Translations under genes and position numbers: made by a program
Notes under the pieces: model-generated
What the model saw: the letters and a program-made list of their open reading frames with translations, nothing else
Database searches by the model: none
Told to the model about the DNA's origin: nothing
Assembly: GCA_002701395.1 (NCBI GenBank)
Contig: NZVC01000040.1
Coordinates: forward strand, 1 to 61,153
Source of the DNA: Maritimibacter sp.
GTDB taxonomy: Bacteria; Pseudomonadota; Alphaproteobacteria; Rhodobacterales; Rhodobacteraceae
Reading direction: 5' to 3'
Length of the DNA: 61,153 nt
Part shown: piece after piece, positions 8,887-15,949 of the stretch
How the letters are laid out: each line of letters begins with the position of its first letter
How positions within the stretch are numbered: the stretch's first letter is position 1

Positions 8887-10076
8887 GCGTGGTCCGGGCC
8901 GATGTGTTCGTCTCGGGCGGCGGCCTTGCCGGGCTTGCGGCCGCGGCTGCCTTCGGGCAGGCCGGGTTCTCGGTCCTGCTGGCCGATCCTGCCCCGCCCC
9001 CGGCCCCCGATGCCGCGACGCGCGACCTGCGCTCGACCGCGTTCCTTGGCCCGTCGCGCGACCTGCTCGACCGTATCGGCCTGTGGGACACCCTTGCGCC
9101 CCACGCCGTCCGGCTGGACGCCCTGCGCATCGTGGACACCGAAGGCTGGCCGCCCGAGATCCGCGAGACCCGCCTGTTCGAACCCGCCGAGCTTGGCGCC
9201 GAGACCTTCGGGTGGAACCTGCCCAACGCGCTGACCCGCCATCACATGATGGACGCCCTTGCGCGAATGCCAGAGGTCGAGATCGCGTGGGGCACCGGCT
9301 TTCGCGCGCTGCTGACCCGGACGGGCGAGGCGCGCGTGACCCTGACCGACGGCCGAGTCGTCGCTGCCCGGCTTGCCGTGGCCGCCGATGGCCGCGACTC
9401 ACCCCTGCGCGAAGCGGCGGGCATCACCGCCACGACGCGGCGCTATGGCCAACGCGCCTTCGCCTTCACCGCGACGCATCCCGTGCCACACGCGGGCATC
9501 TCGACCGAGGTCTACAATCAGGGCGGCGCGTTCACGACCGTGCCGGTGCAGGACATCGATGGCGTGCCCGCCTCTGCCATCGTGTGGATGAACGACGGCC
9601 GCCGCGCCGCCAACCTTGCCGCGCTGGACGACGCAGATTTCGCGCAGGAAATGACCGACCGCGCTTGCGGCATCCTTGGCCCGATGGAGCGCGCAAGCCC
9701 GATGGGTCAGTGGCCGGTGATCACCCGCACCGCCGACCGCCTGACCGCCGAGCGCGTGGCGCTGGTGGCCGAGGCCGCGCACGTCCTGCCGCCCATCGGC
9801 GCGCAGGGACTGAACACGTCGCTGAACGACATCGCGCTTTTGGCCGGGCTTGCCGCGGACGATCCCGATGCGCTGGGAACCCCCGGCCAGCTGGATGCCT
9901 ACGCCCGCCGCCGCCACACCGACATCGCGGTCCGGGCACAGGTCATCGACCTGTACAACCGCGTCTGCCGCTCGGGCGAACCACCGATCCAGGCCCTGCG
10001 CCGCGCCGGCCTTCGTCTGGTTCACGACACGCCGTTGCGGGGCCGGATCATGCAGGCCGGGCTGGGCGGCCGCTAG
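8883..10076 (+). CDS. UbiH/COQ6-family FAD-dependent hydroxylase
   Basis: A 397-residue flavoprotein monooxygenase, likely adding a hydroxyl to the ubiquinone ring precursor. Visible: the N-terminal FAD motif SGGGLAGLAAA, the ADGRDSPLR loop (DG motif), and the second FAD motif, here VAEAAHVLPPIGAQGLN, in which the usual GD is replaced by AE as I recall in other Rhodobacterales homologues. The C-terminal segment RRRHTDIAVRAQVIDLYNR fits the ubiquinone hydroxylase family. Family members UbiH, UbiF, UbiI and UbiL differ in ring position and cannot be separated by eye, so no symbol is given. It overlaps the HAD gene by 4 bp. Confidence 0.92.
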   Translation: MSVVRADVFVSGGGLAGLAAAAAFGQAGFSVLLADPAPPPAPDAATRDLRSTAFLGPSRDLLDRIGLWDTLAPHAVRLDALRIVDTEGWPPEIRETRLFEPAELGAETFGWNLPNALTRHHMMDALARMPEVEIAWGTGFRALLTRTGEARVTLTDGRVVAARLAVAADGRDSPLREAAGITATTRRYGQRAFAFTATHPVPHAGISTEVYNQGGAFTTVPVQDIDGVPASAIVWMNDGRRAANLAALDDADFAQEMTDRACGILGPMERASPMGQWPVITRTADRLTAERVALVAEAAHVLPPIGAQGLNTSLNDIALLAGLAADDPDALGTPGQLDAYARRRHTDIAVRAQVIDLYNRVCRSGEPPIQALRRAGLRLVHDTPLRGRIMQAGLGGR

Positions 10077-10116
10077 GCTTTGCGCGGCACATCAAGAACG
10101 CCCGACAACACACTCC

Positions 10117-10152
10117 ACCAAAACGAAAAACGCGCAAGGCTCAGCCCTGCGC
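10117..10152 (-). terminator. Rho-independent terminator of the lipoprotein gene
   Basis: On the minus strand a 10-bp stem with one mismatch (arms 10132-10141 and 10143-10152, so the innermost pairs form the loop) is followed by GTTTTTCGTTTT. It lies about 35 bp after the stop codon at 10187. Confidence 0.65.
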
Positions 10153-10186
10153 ATTCCCGTGACCCGTATCTCTGGGCCGATCAGAC

Positions 10187-10783
10187 TCAGTTGCGGTAGA
10201 CAACCAGCTCGGGCTGTCCGTCCAGCGGGGCATCCAGCAGACGCAGCGCCGCCAGCGAGACCTGGCTGCCGCCGCCCGATGCGCCGCCGCCCGACGGGAT
10301 CAGCTGGACCTGCACGGTGCGGCCCGACGCCGGATAGAACAGCCGGCCCGAGGCCTGCTCGCTGACCAGCGGGGTGCGGATCCAGAAGCCGGGCTCGTCC
10401 GCCGCGCCGATCGACGCCACCGTGGTGCCAAGCCGTCCGTCACCCGCCGCATCCGGGGCCGGCGCGGGGGCCGGTTCGGGCTCTGGCGTCGGTTCCGGCT
10501 CGGGGGCCGGCGCCGGTTCGGGCGTCGGGGCCGGAGTGGTCTCGGGCGTCGCAGCCGGCGCTTCGGGCGCAGGCGTCGTCGTCTCGGTGTCGTTCCCGGC
10601 GGCCGGATCGTCCAGCGTCGTGGTCTCGACGGTGTCGACCTCGGTATCCAGTCCGGTGGGATTCGCCGGGTCTGCGTCGGCTTCCGCAGCGGGCGGAGTG
10701 GTCTCGCCGCCAAGCGGGCCTGGCCCCTCGCCAGCACAGGCGGCCAGCAGCAGGAGCGTCAGTAGGGGGGTGATCTTTTTCAT
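10187..10783 (-). CDS. Pro/Glu-rich lipoprotein, function unknown
   Basis: A 198-residue predicted lipoprotein. The N-terminus MKKITPLLTLLLLAAC is a signal peptide with lipobox LAAC. Residues about 20-120 are low complexity, rich in Thr, Pro, Glu and Ala with PEPEP/APAP repeats, a likely extended spacer across the periplasm. The last 75 residues form a compact domain (WIRTPLV, FYPASGRTVQVQL, LLDAPLDGQPELVVYRN), probably the functional part. I recognise no family. The ATG at 10783 starts right at the signal peptide; an earlier ATG adds 13 residues with no signal character. It is divergent from moaA and has its own candidate promoter and terminator. Confidence 0.88.
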   Translation of the reverse strand: MKKITPLLTLLLLAACAGEGPGPLGGETTPPAAEADADPANPTGLDTEVDTVETTTLDDPAAGNDTETTTPAPEAPAATPETTPAPTPEPAPAPEPEPTPEPEPAPAPAPDAAGDGRLGTTVASIGAADEPGFWIRTPLVSEQASGRLFYPASGRTVQVQLIPSGGGASGGGSQVSLAALRLLDAPLDGQPELVVYRN

Positions 10784-10790
10784 GGTCTGC

Positions 10791-10819
10791 AGGTTAGGCA
10801 GAACAACGCCGTTGATCAA
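10791..10819 (-). promoter_or_regulatory. Candidate promoter of the lipoprotein gene
   Basis: TTGATC-N17-TAACCT on the minus strand. The -10 element ends 7 bp before the ATG at 10783, which would make the mRNA almost or fully leaderless; no convincing Shine-Dalgarno is present. The -35 lies within a perfect palindrome GTTGATCAAC (10811-10820). Confidence 0.4.
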
Positions 10820-10868
10820 CACGATGCTGTGGCTTGCGGCAATGTTCTGCTGCCCTTAGGTGTGGGGA

Positions 10869-11876
10869 ATGACACCGCGCCTGATTGACCCATTCCAACG
10901 CGCGATCACCTACCTTCGGGTCTCGGTGACCGACCGCTGCGACTTCCGCTGCACCTACTGCATGGCGGAGAACATGACCTTTCTGCCGAAGAAGGAACTT
11001 CTGACGCTGGAAGAGCTGGATCGGATGTGTTCCAGCTTCATCGGCCTCGGGGTCGAGAAGCTGCGGATCACCGGCGGCGAACCCTTGGTGCGCCGGGACA
11101 TCATGACCTTCTTCCGGTCGATGACCCGCCATCTCGACGCGGGCACGCTGAAGGAACTGACCCTGACCACCAACGGCAGCCAGCTTGCTCGCTTCGCGGA
11201 CGAACTGTGGGACGCCGGCGTGCGCCGGGTGAACATCTCGCTCGACACGCTGGACGACGACCGCTTCGCGCAGATCACGCGCTGGGGGCGCCTGCCGCAG
11301 GTGATGAAGGGGATCGAGGCCGCACAGAAGGCGGGCATGCGGATCAAGATCAACACCGTCGCGCTGAAGGGCTTCAACGAGGACGAACTGTTCACGCTGG
11401 TCGACTGGTGCGCGCGCGAGAACATGGACCTGACCTTCATCGAGGTCATGCCGATGGGCGACATGGGAGAGGTCGACCGCCTTGACCAGTACTGGCCCCT
11501 GTCGGACCTGCGCGCCCGGCTGGCAGAGCGGTTCACGCTGACCGACCTGCCCGAACGCACCGGCGGTCCGGCCCGCTATGTCCGGCTGGAAGAGACCGAC
11601 CAGAAGATCGGCTTCATCACGCCGCTGACCCACAATTTCTGCGAAAGCTGCAACCGCGTGCGCCTGACCTGCACCGGCGACCTGTTCATGTGCCTCGGGC
11701 AGGAAGACATGGCCGACCTGCGCACCCCGCTGCGCAACTTCCCCGACACCGACGCGCCGCTGATCTCGGCCATCGAAAAGGCGATCGGGCGCAAGCCGGA
11801 AGGCCACGACTTCGACTATTCCCGCCAGCGGGCCGACGGGCAGGTCACCCGCCACATGAGCCACACCGGCGGCTAG
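10869..11876 (+). CDS. moaA: GTP 3',8-cyclase (molybdenum cofactor step 1)
   Basis: Radical SAM enzyme that, together with MoaC, converts GTP to cyclic pyranopterin monophosphate. The 335 residues carry the N-terminal SAM cluster C24-x3-C28-x2-C31 in [10 protein letters not shown], the GGEP motif ([10 protein letters not shown]), and the C-terminal cluster in [18 protein letters not shown] that holds the second [4Fe-4S]. The terminal GG needed for activity is present (HTGG). The ATG at 10869 follows GTGTGGGGA. No other moa gene is next to it. The window holds a molybdenum hydroxylase subunit at 43-45 kb that would need this cofactor. Its 3' end overlaps the convergent PIN-domain gene by 4 bp. 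Confidence 0.98.
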   Translation: MTPRLIDPFQRAITYLRVSVTDRCDFRCTYCMAENMTFLPKKELLTLEELDRMCSSFIGLGVEKLRITGGEPLVRRDIMTFFRSMTRHLDAGTLKELTLTTNGSQLARFADELWDAGVRRVNISLDTLDDDRFAQITRWGRLPQVMKGIEAAQKAGMRIKINTVALKGFNEDELFTLVDWCARENMDLTFIEVMPMGDMGEVDRLDQYWPLSDLRARLAERFTLTDLPERTGGPARYVRLEETDQKIGFITPLTHNFCESCNRVRLTCTGDLFMCLGQEDMADLRTPLRNFPDTDAPLISAIEKAIGRKPEGHDFDYSRQRADGQVTRHMSHTGG

Positions 11877-12424
11877 GCGTCCCGCGCGGCCAGCGCCTTT
11901 CCAAGGCGCGGCAGCCGCGCCTTGCGCAATAGCTTGCGGATCTCCCACGGCTCGCCCGACAGGCGTTCGGCTTCTTGCCGCACCGCTTCGGCGGCCGTTG
12001 CGACCGCCTCCGGGTGGTCGGCGTACAGCCCCATCAGGAACGGATCGACGGCCTCGCGCCGCACCCCCTCTTCCGCCAGTAGACCACGCGGAAAGTCCTG
12101 CGCGTTCTCGGTCAGGATGATGTCGGCGCTGCCGGTCACCGCCGCCGCCAGAACGTGCACGTCCGCCGGATCGGGCAGCCACAGCCGTGCCTCCAGCCCC
12201 GCACGCACCGGCACCTCGGCATCGGGCCAGTCGCGCCGCACCAGCGCCACCTCGGACCGCGCCTGCGCCTCGCCCTCGGGGCCCAGCTTGCGCGCGGCCC
12301 GCGCCCATTCCTCAAGGATGCGCGCCGACCACAGCGGCGTGAACAGCCCGGCCTTCGCGACGCCAAGGACGACCTGCCGCATCACCGTCGGATACAGCAC
12401 GTTCGCGTCGATCAGGACCTTCAT
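11873..12424 (-). CDS. PIN-domain protein (putative RNase)
   Basis: A 183-residue protein with a PIN nuclease fold: an N-terminal [11 protein letters not shown] with the first acidic metal ligand D6, a central acidic region, and [13 protein letters not shown], which supplies further ligands and is typical of the PIN core. PIN proteins are metal-dependent RNases, often VapC-like toxins; here no antitoxin gene is adjacent, and the length exceeds classic VapC (~130), so a processing or chromosomally domesticated role is as likely. The start codon overlaps the stop of the rlmI-like gene (ATGA), indicating translational coupling with an rRNA methyltransferase. Confidence 0.85.
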   Translation of the reverse strand: MKVLIDANVLYPTVMRQVVLGVAKAGLFTPLWSARILEEWARAARKLGPEGEAQARSEVALVRRDWPDAEVPVRAGLEARLWLPDPADVHVLAAAVTGSADIILTENAQDFPRGLLAEEGVRREAVDPFLMGLYADHPEAVATAAEAVRQEAERLSGEPWEIRKLLRKARLPRLGKALAARDA

Positions 12425-13611
12425 TCCGACAGCCGGAACACCAGCGATTTGAGATAGCCCGACTCGGCCAGCTGCGACAGCTGCGGATGGTCCGGCCCGG
12501 CGAACCCGGTCCAGATGATCTGGCCGCGCCGCCCGCCCCTGCCGATCCCGCGCGCCGAGGCGTTGCGGAACTTCGTCAGGTCGGCGGCGTGGGAACACGA
12601 ACACAGGCCAAGATAACCGCCCTCGGCCACCAGCGGCGCCGCCAGCCGCGCGACCCGTTCATAGGCGCGCAAGCCCGCCTCCAGCGCCTGCCGGTTCGGT
12701 GCGAAGGCCGGCGGATCGCAAACCACCACGTCGAACCGCTCGCCTTCCTCGGCCAGCGCGGTCATCACATCGAACGCGTCGCCCTTGCGGGTGGCGAACC
12801 GGTCGCCCGCGCCCATCGCGGCGGCGCCCTGCCCGGCCAGTTCCAGCGCGGGCGCCGAACTGTCGACCGCAAGCGCCTGCGACGCGCCGCCCGCCAGCGC
12901 GGCCAGCGAAAAGCCCCCGACATGGCTGAACACGTCCAGCACGCGCCGCCCCTTCACCAACCGCTGCACGAAGGCGTGGTTGTCGCGCTGGTCGAAGAAC
13001 AGGCCGGTCTTCTGGCCGCCCGTCAGGTCCGCCATGTAGGTCGCGCCGTTCATCGCCACCGGGACCGGCCCGTCCAGCGCGCCGGTCATCACCAGCGTCT
13101 CTTCGGGCAGCCCTTCCAGCCCCCGCGCCCGGCCGCTGCCGTTCTTCACGATGGTCGAGACGCCGGTCACATCGGCCAGCGCCGCGGCGAGGTCGTCCAG
13201 CAGCACCTCGGCCCACGCCGCGTTCGGCTGGATCACCGCCGCATCGCCGAACCGGTCGATCACCACGCCGGGCAGCCCGTCCGCCTCGGCATGGACCAGC
13301 CGGTAGAACGGCGCGTCGTACAGCGTCTCGCGATGCGCCAGCGCCGCGCGCAGCCGCGCCGCCAGCCAATCGCGGTCGATCACCGCCTCGGGGTCGCGAT
13401 CCAGCATCCGCGCGATGATCCGCGACTGCGGGTTTACCGCCACCACGCCCATCGGCGTGCGCGCGCTGTCTTCCAGCACGGCCAGCGCCCCGGGCGCCAA
13501 GGCTTTGGTACGGCGGTCGGTGACAAGTTCGTTCGAATAAACCCAGGGAAACCCGTGACGGATCGCACGGGCCTCGGCTTTGGGCATGAGGCGTATGGTG
13601 GGCATGGTCAT
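12421..13611 (-). CDS. rlmI: RlmI-like 23S rRNA (cytosine) methyltransferase
   Basis: Class I SAM-dependent RNA methyltransferase of 396 residues. A PUA-like N-terminal domain (RHGFPWVYSNEL) and a linking domain (HAEADGLPGVVIDRFGD) precede the Rossmann core with DVFSHVGGFSLAAL (SAM binding), CDPPAF (the catalytic motif of m5C methyltransferases) and CSCSH. E. coli RlmI makes m5C1962 in 23S rRNA. The ATG at 13611 is preceded by AGGAG six bases away; an ATG two codons later is a weaker alternative. Coupled by a 4-bp overlap to the PIN-domain gene, so both are probably one transcript. Confidence 0.93.
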   Translation of the reverse strand: MTMPTIRLMPKAEARAIRHGFPWVYSNELVTDRRTKALAPGALAVLEDSARTPMGVVAVNPQSRIIARMLDRDPEAVIDRDWLAARLRAALAHRETLYDAPFYRLVHAEADGLPGVVIDRFGDAAVIQPNAAWAEVLLDDLAAALADVTGVSTIVKNGSGRARGLEGLPEETLVMTGALDGPVPVAMNGATYMADLTGGQKTGLFFDQRDNHAFVQRLVKGRRVLDVFSHVGGFSLAALAGGASQALAVDSSAPALELAGQGAAAMGAGDRFATRKGDAFDVMTALAEEGERFDVVVCDPPAFAPNRQALEAGLRAYERVARLAAPLVAEGGYLGLCSCSHAADLTKFRNASARGIGRGGRRGQIIWTGFAGPDHPQLSQLAESGYLKSLVFRLSE

Positions 13612-13676
13612 GCGCCTCTCCTATCCACTTGCGACCCCCGGCGGAAGAGCCCACGACACACCCAACCGCCCCTCCC

Positions 13677-13737
13677 CTTCTTCTCTTTCCAAATACCTCG
13701 GGGGAGTCGCGCACGGCGCGACGGGGGCAGAGCCCCC
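13677..13737 (-). repeat. Dispersed 61-bp repeat, copy 2 (inverted)
   Basis: Reverse complement of the element at 3459-3519, with only a few substitutions. It lies between the rlmI-like gene and the trpS leader. A truncated piece of the same repeat (hairpin part only) follows at 13790-13809. Confidence 0.8.
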
Positions 13738-13739
13738 TC

Positions 13740-13785
13740 CGCCCTCCGACAAGGCGCACCTCCGCCCTCCGACAAGGCGCACCTC
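13740..13785. repeat. Tandem duplication of a 23-bp unit
   Basis: Two perfect adjacent copies of a 23-bp unit containing CCCTCCGACAAGGCGCACCT (13740-13762 and 13763-13785). They separate the full dispersed repeat from its truncated copy and look like a local slippage event. Confidence 0.75.
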
Positions 13786-13838
13786 CGGTGCGACGGGGGC
13801 AGAGCCCCCACCACCCCCAACCCGGCGCGTCAAACCTG

Positions 13839-13867
13839 TTGACCGCTGCCGCCGCCCGGGCTAGCAC
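13839..13867 (+). promoter_or_regulatory. Candidate promoter of the trpS leader
   Basis: TTGACC (13839-13844), a 17-bp spacer, and TAGCAC (13862-13867). Transcription would start about seven bases later, at or next to the ATG of the leader peptide at 13874. A leaderless trpL mRNA is known in rhizobia, which agrees with the absence of a ribosome site here. Confidence 0.5.
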
Positions 13868-13873
13868 ATCCCC

Positions 13874-13924
13874 ATGACCCGTCCGACGATCACCCTTCGC
13901 AATTTCTGGTGGCGCGCCTTCTGA
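13874..13924 (+). CDS. Tryptophan leader peptide of trpS (16 aa, tandem Trp)
   Basis: ATG-started 16-residue frame encoding MTRPTITLRNFWWRAF followed by TGA. The two adjacent TGG codons at 13907-13912 sit just before an RNA segment that can pair with the antiterminator, the arrangement of a ribosome-mediated attenuator. It is too short for automated gene finding. No Shine-Dalgarno is visible, but the candidate promoter would start the transcript at this ATG. Its role is inferred: ribosome stalling at the Trp codons when Trp-tRNA is scarce should let transcription run into trpS. Confidence 0.78.
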   Translation: MTRPTITLRNFWWRAF

Positions 13925-13987
13925 CAAGGCGGCCGGACGATTACCTTTCAGCATCATCTACCGGGCCGCCGCATGGGCGGCTCTTTT
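13914..13987 (+). promoter_or_regulatory. Transcription attenuator of trpS
   Basis: Four segments can be seen. Segment 1 is the end of the leader frame (GCGCCTT, 13914-13920). Segment 2 is AAGGCGGCCGG (13926-13936) and can pair with 1. Segment 3 is CCGGGCCGCC (13961-13970) and can pair with 2 over at least GGCGGCC. Segment 4 is GGCGGCTC (13976-13983) and pairs with 3 to form the terminator. Low charged tRNA-Trp stalls the ribosome over segment 1, favours 2:3 and permits read-through; plentiful charged tRNA favours 3:4 and termination. Confidence 0.75.
13963..13987 (+). terminator. Attenuator terminator hairpin
   Basis: An 8-bp stem (13963-13970 with 13976-13983, one G-U pair), a GCATG loop and a following TTTT run. 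It lies 54 bp before the trpS start and is therefore a regulatory rather than a gene-end terminator. Confidence 0.75.
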
Positions 13988-14040
13988 GGTTCTGCGTTCC
14001 CCCCGTGCGGTGTCCCATCACCCCGAAAAGGACCAGACCC

Positions 14041-15096
14041 ATGACAGCTTCACCGAAACCCGTGATCCTCACCGGCGACCGCACCACCGGGCCGCTGCAC
14101 CTTGGCCACTACGCCGGCTCGCTCAAAAGCCGCGTCACGCTGCAGGACAGCCACCGACAGTACCTTCTGCTGGCCGACACGCAGGCGCTGACCGACAACG
14201 CCCATGACATCGGACGCATCCGCCGCAACGTGCTGGAAGTCGCCACCGACTATCTCGCCGTGGGCATCGACCCGGCCCGCAGCACGATCTGCCTGCAATC
14301 GCAGCTTCCGGCGTTGGCCGAACTGTCGATGCTGTACCTGAACTTCGTCACCGTTTCGCGGCTGGAACGCAATCCGACCATCAAGGACGAGATCCGCGCC
14401 CGCGGGTTCGGGCGCGACATCCCGGCGGGTTTCCTGTGCTACCCGGCGGCGCAGGCCGCCGACATCACCGCGTTCCGCGCCACCATCGTGCCGGTGGGCG
14501 CCGACCAAGCACCGCTGATCGAACAGACCAACGAGATCGTCCGCCGCATCAACACCACCGCCGGGCGCGACGTGCTGCCCGAGGCGACCGCCGTGATCCC
14601 CGCCACGGGCCGGCTGCCCGGCATCGACGGCAAGGCCAAGATGTCGAAATCTGGCGGCAACGCGATTCCGCTTTCGGCCTCGCCCGACGAGATCCACGCG
14701 GCGGTCAACGCCATGTACACCGATCCCGGCCACCTGCGCGTCGAGGACCCCGGCCGGGTCGAGGGCAACGTGGTCTTCACCTATCTCGACGCCTTCGATC
14801 CCGACCGCAATCTGGTGGCCGAATTCAAGGAACGCTACCGCTTCGGCGGGCTGGGCGACGCGGTGCTGAAACGGCGGCTGGACGACGTTCTGCAGGCGCT
14901 GGTGGCGCCGATCCGCAAGCGCCGCGCCGAACTGGCGAAGGACCCGGGCTACGTGCTGGAAGCGGTGCGCGCCGGCACCGACCGCGCCCGGTCGGTAACG
15001 CAGGAAACCAAGGAAGAGATCACCAGCGCGCTTGGCCTGTTCCGACTGGACCCGCTTGCGCTGGCCGAGGCCGGACCGGCCCTTCTGACCGCGTGA
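14041..15096 (+). CDS. trpS: Tryptophanyl-tRNA synthetase
   Basis: Class I synthetase that charges tRNA-Trp. The 351 residues carry the HIGH-type motif HLGH (residues 20-23) and KMSKS (200-204), with the Trp-binding region around ADTQALTD. The sequence type (GDRTTGPLHLGHYAGS) differs from the E. coli-like IQPSGxLHLGN form, so this may be one of two TrpRS in the cell; I cannot see the other. The ATG at 14041 is preceded by AAAAGGA; the longer upstream frame passes through the attenuator and is not supported. Expression is probably set by the Trp-codon leader upstream. Confidence 0.96.
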   Translation: MTASPKPVILTGDRTTGPLHLGHYAGSLKSRVTLQDSHRQYLLLADTQALTDNAHDIGRIRRNVLEVATDYLAVGIDPARSTICLQSQLPALAELSMLYLNFVTVSRLERNPTIKDEIRARGFGRDIPAGFLCYPAAQAADITAFRATIVPVGADQAPLIEQTNEIVRRINTTAGRDVLPEATAVIPATGRLPGIDGKAKMSKSGGNAIPLSASPDEIHAAVNAMYTDPGHLRVEDPGRVEGNVVFTYLDAFDPDRNLVAEFKERYRFGGLGDAVLKRRLDDVLQALVAPIRKRRAELAKDPGYVLEAVRAGTDRARSVTQETKEEITSALGLFRLDPLALAEAGPALLTA

Positions 15097-15119
15097 CGGC
15101 GGCCTTTCGCGTTTTCTAT

Positions 15120-15147
15120 CGGCAGGATCTTCCAGAAGATCCTGCCG
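15120..15147. terminator. Strong hairpin between trpS and eda
   Basis: A perfect 12-bp stem, arms CGGCAGGATCTT (15120-15131) and its complement (15136-15147), with a 4-base loop. It lies between the convergent ends of trpS and eda and could stop transcription from both sides, but neither side has a clear T run. Confidence 0.5.
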
Positions 15148-15171
15148 TCCCGGTCTTCTGAAAGGTCGGGA

Positions 15172-15816
15172 CTACCGCGGCAAAGCCGCCGCGTCGCGGG
15201 CCAGCGCCTCGATGCCGGCCCAGTCGCCGGTTTTCACCTTGTCGCCCGGCGCCACCCACGAGCCGCCGACGCAGGCCACGTTGGACAACGACAGGTAATC
15301 CGCCGCGTTCGAGGGCGACACGCCCCCGGTGGGGCAGAAGGTGACCTGCGGCAGCGGCGCGCCGATCGCTTTCAGCGCCTTGGCGCCGCCCGCCGCTTCG
15401 GCCGGGAAGAACTTGCCGGTGGTATAGCCGCGCTCGATCAGGCCCATGACCTCGGTCGCGGTGGCCCCGCCGGGCAGCAGGGGCAGATCGTGTTTCTCGC
15501 ACGCCGCGCACAGCGCGTCCGTTGCGCCGGGCGACACGGCGAATTGCGCGCCCGCCTCTTTCGCGGCGATCACGTCGGCCTCTGTCAGCACGGTGCCCGC
15601 GCCGACGACGCCGCCCGCGACGCCCGCCATGCCCCGGATCACGTCCAGCGCCTGCGGCGTGCGCAGCGTCACTTCCAGCACCGGAAGCCCGCCCGCGACA
15701 AGCGCCTCGGCCAGCGGCACCGCGACGGCCGCGTCATCGACCACCAACACCGGGATCACCGGCGCCAGACGGCACATCTCGAGCGTCTGCGCGCTCATCT
15801 CTTTCGGTGTCATCAT
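15172..15816 (-). CDS. eda: KDPG aldolase (Entner-Doudoroff)
   Basis: Cleaves 2-keto-3-deoxy-6-phosphogluconate to pyruvate and glyceraldehyde 3-phosphate; the family also often acts on 4-hydroxy-2-oxoglutarate. 214 residues, normal length for the trimeric class I aldolase. The Schiff-base lysine is K135 in [10 protein letters not shown], the catalytic glutamate is in LEVTLRT (E48), and the phosphate-binding [15 protein letters not shown] is present. It follows edd on the same strand with a 133-bp gap carrying an inverted repeat, so the two may share one transcript. Two ATGs in tandem begin the gene after GGGGAGATGCGAG. Confidence 0.97.
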   Translation of the reverse strand: MMTPKEMSAQTLEMCRLAPVIPVLVVDDAAVAVPLAEALVAGGLPVLEVTLRTPQALDVIRGMAGVAGGVVGAGTVLTEADVIAAKEAGAQFAVSPGATDALCAACEKHDLPLLPGGATATEVMGLIERGYTTGKFFPAEAAGGAKALKAIGAPLPQVTFCPTGGVSPSNAADYLSLSNVACVGGSWVAPGDKVKTGDWAGIEALARDAAALPR

Positions 15817-15857
15817 CTCGCATCTCCCCGAAACCCTGCAGGCTTCTTTGGTCTTCT

Positions 15858-15927
15858 AAATATCCCCGCCGGAGGCAAGAAGACTCTGGCGGGACATCAA
15901 CTTTCAATGCCTCCGGCGGGGATATTT
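15858..15927. repeat. Inverted repeat between edd and eda
   Basis: Arms of 20 bp (15858-15877 and 15908-15927) are exact reverse complements containing TATCCCCGCCGGAGG, separated by 30 bp. An imperfect outer extension (GACCAAAG motif on both sides) lengthens the pairing. It sits within a same-strand gene pair, so it may be an mRNA stabilising or partial-termination hairpin. Confidence 0.75.
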
Positions 15928-15949
15928 CCCGGACCAAAGAGGCGTTTGT

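Noticed and set aside
10811..10820. GTTGATCAAC as an FNR site
   Set aside because: The central spacer of the FNR motif (TTGAT-N4-ATCAA) is missing.
11873..12424. A VapC toxin of a toxin-antitoxin pair
   Set aside because: No small antitoxin frame precedes it; the coupled neighbour is an rRNA methyltransferase gene and the protein is longer than VapC.
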